Source: Gemmatimonadaceae bacterium
Lineage (GTDB): Bacteria; Gemmatimonadota; Gemmatimonadetes; Gemmatimonadales; Gemmatimonadaceae
Direction of reading: 5' to 3'
Assembly (NCBI GenBank): GCA_025929535.1
Contig: JAICLZ010000048.1
Coordinates: 1-32,712, forward strand
Length of the DNA: 32,712 nucleotides
The position numbers and the translations under genes are program-made. Of the stretch, positions 1 through 10,317 are shown one piece after another; within the stretch, counting starts at the first letter, position 1, and each line of letters begins with the position of its first letter. Below the pieces are notes generated by a model that was not told where the DNA came from, did no database searches, and saw only the letters and a list, made by a program, of their open reading frames with translations.

Positions 1-66
1 CGCCACCGTCGGAACGAAGGTGGCGGCTGTGATGAGCGAGAACGCGAAGTAGACGAGTCGGCGCAT
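1..66 (-). CDS. 5' end of a secreted protein (partial)
   Basis: Reading leftward from an ATG at 66, 22 codons stay open to the window edge. They begin Met-Arg-Arg and continue with a hydrophobic stretch rich in Leu, Phe, Ala and Val, which is the look of a Sec signal peptide. The rest of the gene lies outside the window, so nothing can be said about function. It is divergent from the MlaF-like ATPase gene. No clear Shine-Dalgarno precedes the ATG, so the start is tentative. Confidence 0.5.
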   Translation of the reverse strand, partial: MRRLVYFAFSLITAATFVPTVA

Positions 67-279
67 GCGCGGAGAAGTGGGGAGGCCTCGCGACGAGCGT
101 GTCGTCGCGAGCTCATGGCGAAGTCAAGTTAAAACGAATCCGGCGTCGCGTTCGTTGTCGAGGGGATGGACGCACACACCCCCGCCTCTACCGTACCCGT
201 TGTCCGCTCAATCGTTCGCGATCCTCATCGCGCGCTCGGCGGTCGTTGCCGGCCGATGTCGATTTCGGCACATTTCCGA
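67..279. other. Divergent intergenic region with a 10-bp hairpin
   Basis: This gap separates the leftward partial gene from the MlaF-like ATPase. A perfect inverted repeat lies at 87-111: CTCGCGACGA, a 5-base loop, then TCGTCGCGAG. It could be an operator or an RNA hairpin in the leftward leader. I see no convincing promoter for either gene. An open frame from 166 runs into the ATPase gene, but its extra N-terminus does not resemble an ABC protein. Confidence 0.45.
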
Positions 280-1050
280 ATGATCAAGCTCATTGACGTC
301 TACAAATCCTTCGGCAACAAGAAGGTGCTCCAGGGATTTTCACTGGACGTCGTGGAAGGGGAGACGATGGTCATCATCGGCTACTCCGGAACGGGCAAGT
401 CGGTGGCAATCAAGCACATCGTCGGTCTTCTCGAGCCCGATTCGGGAACCGTGTTCGTGGACAGCCTCGAAGTGCCGAAGCTCCCCCGCCGTGAGCTCTA
501 CGCCCTCCGCGCGCGCATCGGCTACGTCTTCCAGTTCGCCGCGCTCTTCGATTCCATGAGCATCGGCGACAACGTCGCCATGGGCCTCCGGAAGCTCGAG
601 ATGAAGCCGGCCGAGATCCGCGACCGGGTGAGCGAGGCGCTGCGGCTCGTCGATCTGCCCGATACGGAGAACCGGTTCCCGGCCGAGCTCTCCGGCGGCA
701 TGCGCAAGCGCGTCGGGATCGCCCGCGCGATCGCGCTTCGCCCCAAGTACATCCTCTATGATGAGCCCACCACCGGTCTCGATCCCGTGACCAGTGCAGT
801 GATCGACGAGCTCATGCTTCGCATGCGGAAACAGCTCGGCGTCACCGGCGTCGTCATCACGCACGACATGCGGAGCGCGTACACGGTGGGCTCCCGCATC
901 GCGATGCTCTACGATGGCCGCGTGCGACAGGTGGGCACGGTCGACGAGATCAGGAACACGAAGGATCCGGTCGTCCGCCAATTCATCGAGGGGCGCGCGA
1001 CGCTCAACGAGGTCGAGATGTCGGGCGTCCCCGCGACCGCGCGCGGATAG
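280..1050 (+). CDS. mlaF: MlaF-type ABC transporter ATP-binding protein
   Basis: A 256-residue ABC ATPase of the family that drives phospholipid or toluene-tolerance (Mla/Ttg2) transport between the membranes. Walker A is GYSGTGKS (34-41), the Q-loop FQ is at 84-85, the signature LSGGM at 137-141 is followed by RKRVGIARA, Walker B ends ILYDEP (158-163) and the H-loop histidine is 195. The SGGMRKRV signature and the GLDPVTS stretch are typical of MlaF. The ATG at 280 is chosen because the family starts with a residue run like MIKLIDVYKSFG; ATGs at 256 and 166 are in frame but add unconserved sequence. MlaE and MlaD partners are not next to it, which is unusual because mlaF is normally beside mlaE. 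A Nudix gene follows after 4 bases. Confidence 0.88.
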   Translation: MIKLIDVYKSFGNKKVLQGFSLDVVEGETMVIIGYSGTGKSVAIKHIVGLLEPDSGTVFVDSLEVPKLPRRELYALRARIGYVFQFAALFDSMSIGDNVAMGLRKLEMKPAEIRDRVSEALRLVDLPDTENRFPAELSGGMRKRVGIARAIALRPKYILYDEPTTGLDPVTSAVIDELMLRMRKQLGVTGVVITHDMRSAYTVGSRIAMLYDGRVRQVGTVDEIRNTKDPVVRQFIEGRATLNEVEMSGVPATARG

Positions 1051-1054
1051 GCGT

Positions 1055-1501
1055 GTGACGCGCACGCGGGCGAGCCGCGAGGTTTCCGCCGGAGGCGTCG
1101 TGTACCGAGTCGACGGTGGGCGGCCGCTCTTTCTGCTGATCCGCGACAGCTATCGCAATTGGGGATTCCCAAAGGGACATCTGGAGAAGCGCGAGCTGCC
1201 GGAGGCCGCCGCGCTGCGTGAAGTATCCGAGGAGACGGGGCTCACCGATCTCGTCGTGCGCGGCGAGCTCGCCACCATCGATTGGCACTTCCGCTTTCGC
1301 GGAAAGCTGATCCACAAGATCTGCCACTTCTTTCTGATGGAATCGGAGAACGCAGACACGAGCCCGCAGCGCGAGGAGGGGATCACGGCGTGCAAGTGGG
1401 TGCCGATCGATGAGGCGCTCGCGCTCATATCGTATGCGAATGCTCGCGAGGTCCTGCAGCGAGCGGCGGAGATGGTGGGCGGCGCGCCGGCCGCGCATTG
1501 A
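1055..1501 (+). CDS. Nudix hydrolase
   Basis: A 148-residue Nudix-fold hydrolase that would cleave a nucleoside diphosphate linked to another moiety. The Nudix box is complete at residues 41-63 with the pattern Gx5Ex7REVxEExGL, so the metal-binding glutamates are in place. The N-terminal strand SAGGVVYR (11-18) and the segment WGFPKGH are typical of the Ap4A/MutT-like subgroup; the true substrate cannot be told. The GTG start at 1055 is chosen because conserved sequence begins a few codons later and the bases GGATAG stand just upstream. The longer frame from 914 lies inside the ATPase gene. Its TGA overlaps the TTG start of the next gene, so the two are probably translationally coupled. Confidence 0.87.
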   Translation: MTRTRASREVSAGGVVYRVDGGRPLFLLIRDSYRNWGFPKGHLEKRELPEAAALREVSEETGLTDLVVRGELATIDWHFRFRGKLIHKICHFFLMESENADTSPQREEGITACKWVPIDEALALISYANAREVLQRAAEMVGGAPAAH

Positions 1502-2262
1502 TCTCCCACTCCGTAGTCGCCGCGTACGCTCCGCGCGAGCACACGCGGACGCGCATTCGCGCCTCGCTCGCGCGCGTGCACCGGCGCGGCCTCGTCGCGC
1601 GCACCGAGCGCGATTTCGCGAACGCCTTCCGCACGCAATTCGTGAACACCGCGCTCGTCGAGATCACCGCGGACGATGACGGTCACGGGCCGGCCGAGCT
1701 GGCGCGGGAATACCCGAGCGTTCCGTTCCTCGCGCTCACGCCCTTTCGCCCGGTGGATGCGCCGGCCATCGCGCGATGCGCGGAGCTCGACTTCGCCGAC
1801 GTGCTCGCCGACGGTACTGATGATGGCGTGCTTGGCCATGCCCTTCTGGCGCACGGATTCTCGATGCGCTTTGCCGCCGCACTCGACACGCCGCCCGAGC
1901 CGCTGTCGCTCACGTCGCCTCTCCAGCGCTCGGCCTGGCGCGCGATCGTCGCACACGCGGGGCAGGCGGTGGGCTCCGGCGAGATCGCGAACGCGCTGGG
2001 CGTCACGCGCGAGCACCTGAGCCGCAGCTTCTCGGCCGGAGGCGGCCCATCGCTCAAGCGCGTCATGGATTTCGTGCGCCTGCTCGCGGCGGGCGAGCTC
2101 GCGAAGAATCCCGGCTACGATCTCGCTGCCGTCGCCCGCCTCACGGGCTTCGCCTCCGCAGCCAAGCTCTCGGCCGCCGTGACGCGCCTCGTTGGCGCGC
2201 GGGCGAGTGCGCTCACCGCCGTGCGGTCCGCGGATCTGCTGGAGCGCTTCCTCCGCCGCTAG
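1498..2262 (+). CDS. AraC-type regulator with receiver-like N-terminus
   Basis: A 254-residue protein. The C-terminal part (about 143-254) looks like an AraC/XylS DNA-binding domain with two helix-turn-helix units: residues 160-180 (EIANALGVTREHLSRSF) and 208-230 (LAAVARLTGFASAAKLS). Residues about 45-120 show an alternating beta/alpha pattern with hydrophobic strands TALVEIT and PFLALTPF, reminiscent of a response-regulator receiver fold, but I cannot identify a proper phosphoacceptor pocket. The start is TTG at 1498, overlapping the Nudix stop in TTGA; no ATG or GTG gives a better fit nearby. Target genes are unknown. It could be a divergent receiver or an unrelated Rossmann-like sensor. 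Confidence 0.68.
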   Translation: MISHSVVAAYAPREHTRTRIRASLARVHRRGLVARTERDFANAFRTQFVNTALVEITADDDGHGPAELAREYPSVPFLALTPFRPVDAPAIARCAELDFADVLADGTDDGVLGHALLAHGFSMRFAAALDTPPEPLSLTSPLQRSAWRAIVAHAGQAVGSGEIANALGVTREHLSRSFSAGGGPSLKRVMDFVRLLAAGELAKNPGYDLAAVARLTGFASAAKLSAAVTRLVGARASALTAVRSADLLERFLRR

Positions 2263-2301
2263 CGGGTGCTTGCATAATGGTATATATGGGCAGTTCCACT
2301 A

Positions 2302-2330
2302 TTGCCCGAAAGGCCAGCTTGTGATAAATT
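2302..2330 (+). promoter_or_regulatory. Candidate atpA operon promoter
   Basis: TTGCCC (2302-2307), 17 bases, then TAAATT (2325-2330). It also fits the Bacteroidetes-type -33/-7 arrangement, since TAAATTTC resembles TAnnTTTG and lies 20 bases after TTG. Transcription would start near 2337, giving a leader of about 40 bases before atpA. It matches the form of three other candidate promoters in the window. Confidence 0.5.
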
Positions 2331-2339
2331 TCACAAGCT
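2316..2339. promoter_or_regulatory. CRP/FNR-like palindrome at atpA promoter
   Basis: A perfect 9-bp inverted repeat: AGCTTGTGA, six bases (TAAATT), TCACAAGCT. The core TGTGA-N6-TCACA is exactly the classical CRP half-site pair. It covers the candidate -10 element, so a bound regulator would be expected to repress, or the transcript would begin with part of the arm. No CRP-family gene is in the window. It might instead act as a hairpin, but there is no T-run for a terminator. Confidence 0.6.
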
Positions 2340-2379
2340 AAGCCGCGTTCTCTTTCGTGACTCCTAGCCCGCCGCCGAC

Positions 2380-3987
<1,608 letters not shown>

Positions 3988-4012
3988 CCACTCGCACCCG
4001 ACCAGCTGACTC

Positions 4013-4900
4013 ATGGCGCAGGGACGCGAGCTCAAGGGCCGAATCAAGTCTATCGAAGGGACGCGCAAGATCACGCGGTCCATGGAGATGGTCGCCACCT
4101 CGAAGCTCAAGCGCGCGCAGGATCGCGTCGTGGCCGCGCGCCCGTACGCGCGCGCGCTCGAGGCGGTGATCGCGGATCTCTACTCGCCCGAGCTCGCGGA
4201 GCGCTTCCCGCTGCTGCGGCAGCCCGCCGCAAACGAGCAGGGAACGCCTGTTCGCGGAAGCCGCGCGGCGGTGCTGCTGATCACGTCGAATCAGGGACTC
4301 GCGGGCGCGTTCAACGCCAATCTCATTCGCGAAGCGCGCTCGCTGCTCGCGCGGCTCTCCACTGCGGGCGTCGAGACCGATCTGCACATCGTCGGCCGCA
4401 AGGGACTCGGCTTCTTCCGCTACATCGGGGCGAAGATCGCGAGCTCGCGCACCGACATCGGCGACAAGCCCACCGCGGAGCACGGGTCGCAGCTCGTCGA
4501 CACGCTCATGAGCGATTTCATCGAGCGGCGCCTCGATGCGGTGTACGTGGTGTACGCGAAGTACAACTCACCGCTCTCCACGCCGCCGGTTGCCGAGCGC
4601 GTGCTGCCGGTCGCGCCGCCGGTGCGCAACGGGCCCGCGCGCGACTATCTGCTCTTCCCGAACGCGCACGACATTCTCGACGCCCTGCTGCCGCTCTACG
4701 TGCGCAACGCGATCTACCGCGCGCTCGTCGAGACCGTGGCCGGCGAGCAGGGCGCGCGCCGCACGGCGATGAAGGCGGCCACGGACAACGCGGGCGAGAT
4801 TCTCAACGTGCTCCGTCGCACCTATAACCGCGCGCGGCAGGCGCAGATCACGCAGGAGATCGCCGAGATCGTCGGCGGCGCGGAAGCGCTGAGCGGATGA
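4013..4900 (+). CDS. atpG: ATP synthase F1 subunit gamma
   Basis: A 295-residue gamma subunit, the central rotor shaft that turns inside the alpha3-beta3 ring. The two terminal coiled-coil helices are clear: the N-terminal IKSI..TRKITRSMEMVAT segment (residues 12-29) and the C-terminal EQGARRTAMKAATDNA stretch followed by LRRTYNRARQAQIT (245-280). The central Rossmann-like part holds ITSNQGLAGAFN (90-101), related to the family's GLCGGLN motif. The ATG at 4013 begins 25 bases after atpA. Length is close to the usual 280-290. Confidence 0.96.
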   Translation: MAQGRELKGRIKSIEGTRKITRSMEMVATSKLKRAQDRVVAARPYARALEAVIADLYSPELAERFPLLRQPAANEQGTPVRGSRAAVLLITSNQGLAGAFNANLIREARSLLARLSTAGVETDLHIVGRKGLGFFRYIGAKIASSRTDIGDKPTAEHGSQLVDTLMSDFIERRLDAVYVVYAKYNSPLSTPPVAERVLPVAPPVRNGPARDYLLFPNAHDILDALLPLYVRNAIYRALVETVAGEQGARRTAMKAATDNAGEILNVLRRTYNRARQAQITQEIAEIVGGAEALSG

Positions 4901-6373
<1,473 letters not shown>

Positions 6374-6378
6374 GCACC

Positions 6379-6630
6379 GTGCTGAAAGTCTCGGTCATCT
6401 CTCCGGAGAAGGTGCTCTACGAAGGCGACGCGAGCTCCGTGGTCGCGCCCGGCTTCGACGGCGAGCTTGGCATTCTCACGGGGCACGCGCCGATGATCAC
6501 CGCGCTGGGCGCGGGCACGTTGCGCGTGGAAGGCGGAGCAGGGAGTCAGCGTTTCTCCGTGGCCGGTGGATTTCTGCAGGTGGTGGATGATCAGGTGCGC
6601 GTGGTAACGGAAAAGGCGACGGCGATCTAG
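6379..6630 (+). CDS. atpC: ATP synthase F1 subunit epsilon, short form
   Basis: Only 83 residues. The whole protein matches the N-terminal beta-sandwich of epsilon, including the FDGELGILTGHAPMIT motif (27-42) and VAGGFLQV. The C-terminal two-helix domain, which in E. coli (about 139 residues) blocks rotation and inhibits ATP hydrolysis, is absent. The frame ends at a clean TAG 30 bases before the terminator hairpin, so this looks like a true short form and not a truncation. The start is GTG at 6379, five bases after the atpD stop. Short epsilon subunits are known in some other bacterial lineages. Confidence 0.93.
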   Translation: MLKVSVISPEKVLYEGDASSVVAPGFDGELGILTGHAPMITALGAGTLRVEGGAGSQRFSVAGGFLQVVDDQVRVVTEKATAI

Positions 6631-6658
6631 TTGCGCACGCTCATTGCACTGAGAGCAT

Positions 6659-6691
6659 GCGGGCCTGGACAGCTGGGCCCGCGTTTTTTTT
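6659..6691 (+). terminator. Rho-independent terminator of the atp operon
   Basis: Arms GCGGGCC (6659-6665) and GGCCCGC (6676-6682) with a 10-base loop, followed after one G by eight T residues (6684-6691). It stands 28 bases after the atpC stop. The T-run directly abuts the GGAGG ribosome binding site of the next gene. Confidence 0.9.
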
Positions 6692-6702
6692 GGAGGTTTC
6701 GC

Positions 6703-7476
6703 GTGCTCACGAAGCGTTCGCTGTCGGTTTCCGGAACGATCATCGCGTTTTCACTCATAGCTGTCTCGATCGCGCGTGCGCAGATGCTCGGCGCGCCCGT
6801 GCTGCAGAATGCGTTCACGAATCGCGGCTTCACGGTGGGTGTGGATTTCGGCTCGGGGAACGATCTGAGCTCGTACGGCGCCGCGGTCGCATGGGCGCCA
6901 ATGTCCGCGAAGTACGCGCTCTCGGGCGGAATTGCGTATCTCGATCCGAAGTTCGGTTCCGGCACGGCGACGTACGGCGCCCGACTGATGGTGCCCGTGT
7001 TCCATCGCTTCCCGCAGTTCGGCGTGGCGCCGTTCGTCGGTATGGGGGGGGCGACACGTGATGGTGTCACCGCTTGGCAGATCCCTCTCGGCATCGCGGC
7101 CGGCTACCGGCGTGCGCTGGGCGCGAGCGGACGCGCCATTTCCGGCTATGTTTCACCGTTCTACAGCTGGGGCCGCGTTCGTGAGAACGGCCAGACGAGC
7201 ACGCACGGATTGTTTCGCGTGTCCTTTGGCGTGGACGCGGCCGTTCTACCGCAGGTCGGAGTGACTCTGGGATACGAGACGGGAGCGAAGGCTGGAGTCG
7301 GAGAGGCTGGCGCAACCGGAGGAATATTCGGGCTCGGCATTTCGTATGCGCTGCATCGCCCGAACGCGAGCGACGAGGTGGAGAGACCCAGAAGGCGGGC
7401 ACCGCGAGACGCCGCACCGGATTCGACATCGAGCACGACGCCCGTGACGACGCCGGCTGCGACTCCGACACCGTAG
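6703..7476 (+). CDS. Exported beta-barrel-like protein, unknown function
   Basis: A 257-residue protein that I do not recognise as a named family. A signal peptide is clear at 1-26, ending Ala-Arg-Ala before Gln. The rest alternates short amphipathic strands with Gly/Asn turns (for example VGVDFGSGNDLSSYGAAVAW and VSPFYSWG), the look of an 8- to 10-strand outer-membrane barrel. The last 35 residues are Thr/Pro/Ala-rich and disordered. The GTG at 6703 is chosen because GGAGG (6692-6696) lies six bases upstream; the longer frame from 6631 would run through the terminator hairpin. It is followed 32 bases later by another gene of similar type. Confidence 0.72.
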   Translation: MLTKRSLSVSGTIIAFSLIAVSIARAQMLGAPVLQNAFTNRGFTVGVDFGSGNDLSSYGAAVAWAPMSAKYALSGGIAYLDPKFGSGTATYGARLMVPVFHRFPQFGVAPFVGMGGATRDGVTAWQIPLGIAAGYRRALGASGRAISGYVSPFYSWGRVRENGQTSTHGLFRVSFGVDAAVLPQVGVTLGYETGAKAGVGEAGATGGIFGLGISYALHRPNASDEVERPRRRAPRDAAPDSTSSTTPVTTPAATPTP

Positions 7477-7508
7477 CAGTTTTCACTAACCGAATTCGAG
7501 GAAGATCA

Positions 7509-8186
7509 ATGCATACACGTTCGTTGTTCGCCAAGGCCGTCGCAGTTGCATGTGCGGCTGTGGCTTTCGGCGCGAGCGCCGCGTCGGCGCAGGCCTGGCA
7601 CTATCCCACGCTCCAGACCCCGCAGATCTCGACGCGCGATTTCACCTTTCTCGTCGCGGGTGGCGGGGACTACGGCACGAGCGCCGTCGCTCAATGGCGC
7701 GAGGGCATCACGCCGGACTTCATGGCGAACTTCGATGTCGGCGTCGCCACTCCAACTGACAACACGAAGTTCCTCGCGGGTGCGGGACTCGGGTACTCGC
7801 TCATGCGGTCCACGCAGCAGACGCCCATCGATCTGCTGCTCACGGGCGGCCTGTACGGAGCCTTCGGGAGCCAGAGCTTCATCCGCATTCCCATCGGCGT
7901 GGTCGCGGGACATCGCTTTCCGCTGGCCGGAAGTCTGGCGTTGACGCCGTTCGTTTCGCCGCGTCTGTCGGTGGACGTGTGCGCGAGCGAGTGCCATCCC
8001 AACCCGAACTTCGAGAGCATCGGCACCAATCTCAAGCTCGACTTCGACATTGGCGCGGGTCTCGACGTGACGAGCTCGATCGGCATCCGCGCTGCGCTCA
8101 CGATCGGCGGAGTCAGCTCGGGTGACAGCCAGACGGCGTTCGGGATCGGCCTCACGTATCGTCCGAACATGGCACCGCGCCGCTAG
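7509..8186 (+). CDS. Exported beta-barrel-like protein, unknown function
   Basis: A 225-residue protein with a signal peptide at 1-27 (Ala-Ser-Ala before Gln). Repeated Gly/aromatic strands such as LLTGGLYGAFG and IRIPIGVVAGHRF, ending FGIGLTYRPN, suggest a small outer-membrane barrel. C158 and C162 form a Cys-x3-Cys pair in a loop and could make a disulfide. GAGGAAG just upstream supports the ATG at 7509. Similar size, signal type and position make it a likely partner of the preceding gene, although direct sequence similarity is weak. Confidence 0.72.
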   Translation: MHTRSLFAKAVAVACAAVAFGASAASAQAWHYPTLQTPQISTRDFTFLVAGGGDYGTSAVAQWREGITPDFMANFDVGVATPTDNTKFLAGAGLGYSLMRSTQQTPIDLLLTGGLYGAFGSQSFIRIPIGVVAGHRFPLAGSLALTPFVSPRLSVDVCASECHPNPNFESIGTNLKLDFDIGAGLDVTSSIGIRAALTIGGVSSGDSQTAFGIGLTYRPNMAPRR

Positions 8187-8196
8187 CTTGCAGCGT

Positions 8197-8223
8197 GTGC
8201 GCGGCCGACTCCCGGCCGCGCAC
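8197..8223. terminator. GC-rich hairpin after the barrel gene
   Basis: A perfect 10-bp stem, GTGCGCGGCC and GGCCGCGCAC, with a 7-base loop, 11 bases after the barrel gene stop. There is no T-run, so it may be a weak or factor-assisted terminator or an mRNA end-protecting hairpin. Confidence 0.5.
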
Positions 8224-8269
8224 GGTCGGCGGGCTCGGATGCCCGGCGCGTGCCCGCCCAGGAGCGCAC

Positions 8270-8668
8270 ATGAACCGTCCCTCCGCGCAATCCATTCTCG
8301 TTGTGGACGACAACGATGACAACGCGGAGATCGTGCGCGCGCTGCTCGAGTCACGCGGCTTTCCGGTTCTCGTCGCCCACGATGGGGATCAGGCGATGGC
8401 GCTCTTCGAGTCTGCCCGCCCGTCACTCGTGCTGCTCGATGTGCTGATGCCCGGGCGCAGCGGGTGGGAAGTGTGCCGGCTCATGCGCCAACATCCCGAG
8501 CACGGGCGCAACGTGCGCATCATCATGCTCACGGCGCTCTCGGACTGGAACGACAAGCAGTCCGCGCTGCAGACCGGCGCCGATGACTACATCACGAAGC
8601 CCATCGATCTCCCCGATCTCGAGCTGCGTGTGCGGCGGAACCTCGCGCTCGTCACCCCGCACGCATGA
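8270..8668 (+). CDS. Stand-alone receiver (CheY-like) response regulator
   Basis: A 132-residue single receiver domain. The acidic pair DD is at 13-14 in LVVDDND, the phosphoacceptor is D57 in LLDVLMPG, the switch threonine is T88 in MLTAL and the lysine is K110 in TKP. There is no output domain. AGGAG (8260-8264) precedes the ATG at 8270, and a longer frame from 8195 runs through a hairpin. The stop overlaps the ATG of the EAL gene (ATGA), so the two are coupled. The receiver probably gates the neighbouring c-di-GMP enzyme; no histidine kinase is in the window. Confidence 0.9.
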   Translation: MNRPSAQSILVVDDNDDNAEIVRALLESRGFPVLVAHDGDQAMALFESARPSLVLLDVLMPGRSGWEVCRLMRQHPEHGRNVRIIMLTALSDWNDKQSALQTGADDYITKPIDLPDLELRVRRNLALVTPHA

Positions 8669-10311
8669 CCACGGCCCCACGCGCCTTTCTGCTCACCGAC
8701 AGCGCCGACGGGGCTCTCGCGGATGCAGCCGAGATCCTGCAGCTCGACGTCGTCTTCGTACACCCTGCATCGGGCCTTCCGGCGGCGATCGATGCCCATG
8801 CGTCCGCACGCGCGGTCGTAGTCTCCACCGATGATCCGTCGTTGCTGCGCGCGATCGTCGAGCACGCGAGCGCGCGTCGCATCGCCGTGGTGCTCGCGGG
8901 CGGGAACGACGTCGCGTATCGCCGCGCGATCGAGTTCCGTGTCGACGACTGGTACCTGGCGCCCGCGACGGCGGAAGAGATCTCGTGGCGCATTCGCTCC
9001 GCCCTCGCACGCGTCGCCGCGCCGGGCTTCGGCTTCGCGCATCGCATCGACAGAGTGGAGTACGAGGAGATGCTCTACGATCCCCTCACGGGCATGCCCA
9101 CACTTCCGGTGATGCTCGAGCGCATGCGCGGGCTGATCAAGGATCGCGGCGAGGTGATCATTCACTATTTGAACTTCGTGCGCTACTCGAAGATCGAGGA
9201 GATCTACGGCTGGGAGAAGCTCGATCAGGTGCTGGAGACCACCGCGGGGGCCGTGCACGATTTCCTCGACTCGCGCTCGATCGGCACCACGCGAATGATG
9301 GTCGGCTTTCCGAACGACGATGACTTCATCTTTCTGCAGATCCCGGAGAAGGGACAGCCGGTACCGACGGACGCGCGGATCACCGAAGCGGGGCGGCAGC
9401 TGCAGCTCTTCGTCGGCAACAGGCTCGAAGAGGTGCACGGTGAAGATGTCTCGTCGCTCTTCGAGATCTTCATCGGCTCATCGCACGTATACTACTCGCC
9501 GAAGATCCGCTTCGAGCGCCTCATCTATCGCGGCGTCCGCGAGGCGGCCAATGCCGCGCGCAGCGTCGAGCAGCGCGAGCGCGTGCGGCGCACCGCCACG
9601 CTCAAGAGCGTGCTCCACGAGGGCTCGGTGTACATCGACTTCCATCCGATCGTGCTCGCCGAAACGGGCGAGATCTTCGGCTACGAGGCGCTCGCGCGCG
9701 GCGTGCCGCGCAATCTGCGCAGCCCCGAGGTGATGTTCGAAGTCGCGGCGGAAGCGGATCTGGTATGGGAGCTGAGCCGGCTGTGCCGTGCACGCGCGCT
9801 CGCCGGCGCGAAGGAGCTGCTCAAGGGCGAGCAGCTGCTCTTTCTCAACGTCGATCCGCACGACTTCGCGGATCCGGGGTTCGGCGTGCTCGATTCGATC
9901 GATCCGCGGCGCATCGTCCTCGAGATCACGGAGCGCACCGCGATCAAGGACTACCCGAAGTTCCGCGAGCGCTTGCGATCCTTCCGCGAGCGCGGCTTCC
10001 GCTTCGCCGTCGACGACGCGGGGAGCGGCTACGCCGGACTCGGCTCGATCGCGAACCTGGAGCCGGACTTCATCAAGCTCGACATCTCCCTCATCAACTC
10101 GATCGACACGAACTTCATCAAGCAGAATCTCGTCGAGACCATGGTGGGGTTCGCGACGGAGCAGGGCGCCATGGTGATCGCCGAAGGCATCGAGCGCGCG
10201 GAAGAGCTGGACACCGTCAAGCGCATCGGCGTGCCGCTCGTCCAGGGATTTCTCCTCCATCATCCGGCGCGCGCGGGCGCAGTGGCGCGGGAGCACGCGG
10301 GGCGGGAGTAG
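8665..10311 (+). CDS. c-di-GMP phosphodiesterase: pseudoreceiver, degenerate GGDEF, EAL
   Basis: A 548-residue signalling protein. Residues 1-115 have receiver-like alternation, but the phosphoacceptor region reads VVVSTDD and the signature is not intact. Residues about 130-290 start DPLTGMPTL like a GGDEF domain, yet the active-site loop reads NDDDF (217-221), so cyclase activity is unlikely. Residues about 310-540 form an EAL domain with the key positions kept: EAL (341-343), N395, E420, DD450-451, K471, E507 and Q527. It should therefore hydrolyse c-di-GMP, with the GGDEF remnant as a possible GTP sensor. It overlaps the receiver gene by four bases and converges with waaA. Confidence 0.85.
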   Translation: MTTAPRAFLLTDSADGALADAAEILQLDVVFVHPASGLPAAIDAHASARAVVVSTDDPSLLRAIVEHASARRIAVVLAGGNDVAYRRAIEFRVDDWYLAPATAEEISWRIRSALARVAAPGFGFAHRIDRVEYEEMLYDPLTGMPTLPVMLERMRGLIKDRGEVIIHYLNFVRYSKIEEIYGWEKLDQVLETTAGAVHDFLDSRSIGTTRMMVGFPNDDDFIFLQIPEKGQPVPTDARITEAGRQLQLFVGNRLEEVHGEDVSSLFEIFIGSSHVYYSPKIRFERLIYRGVREAANAARSVEQRERVRRTATLKSVLHEGSVYIDFHPIVLAETGEIFGYEALARGVPRNLRSPEVMFEVAAEADLVWELSRLCRARALAGAKELLKGEQLLFLNVDPHDFADPGFGVLDSIDPRRIVLEITERTAIKDYPKFRERLRSFRERGFRFAVDDAGSGYAGLGSIANLEPDFIKLDISLINSIDTNFIKQNLVETMVGFATEQGAMVIAEGIERAEELDTVKRIGVPLVQGFLLHHPARAGAVAREHAGRE

Positions 10312-10317
10312 GACCGG

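Noticed and set aside
166..279. An N-terminal extension of the MlaF-like protein from the ATG at 166
   Set aside because: The extra 38 residues are Pro/Arg-rich and unlike ABC ATPases. The family begins at the ATG at 280.
6631..6702. Start of the exported barrel protein at TTG 6631
   Set aside because: This frame translates through the atp terminator hairpin and puts 24 residues before the signal peptide; GTG 6703 has a perfect GGAGG.
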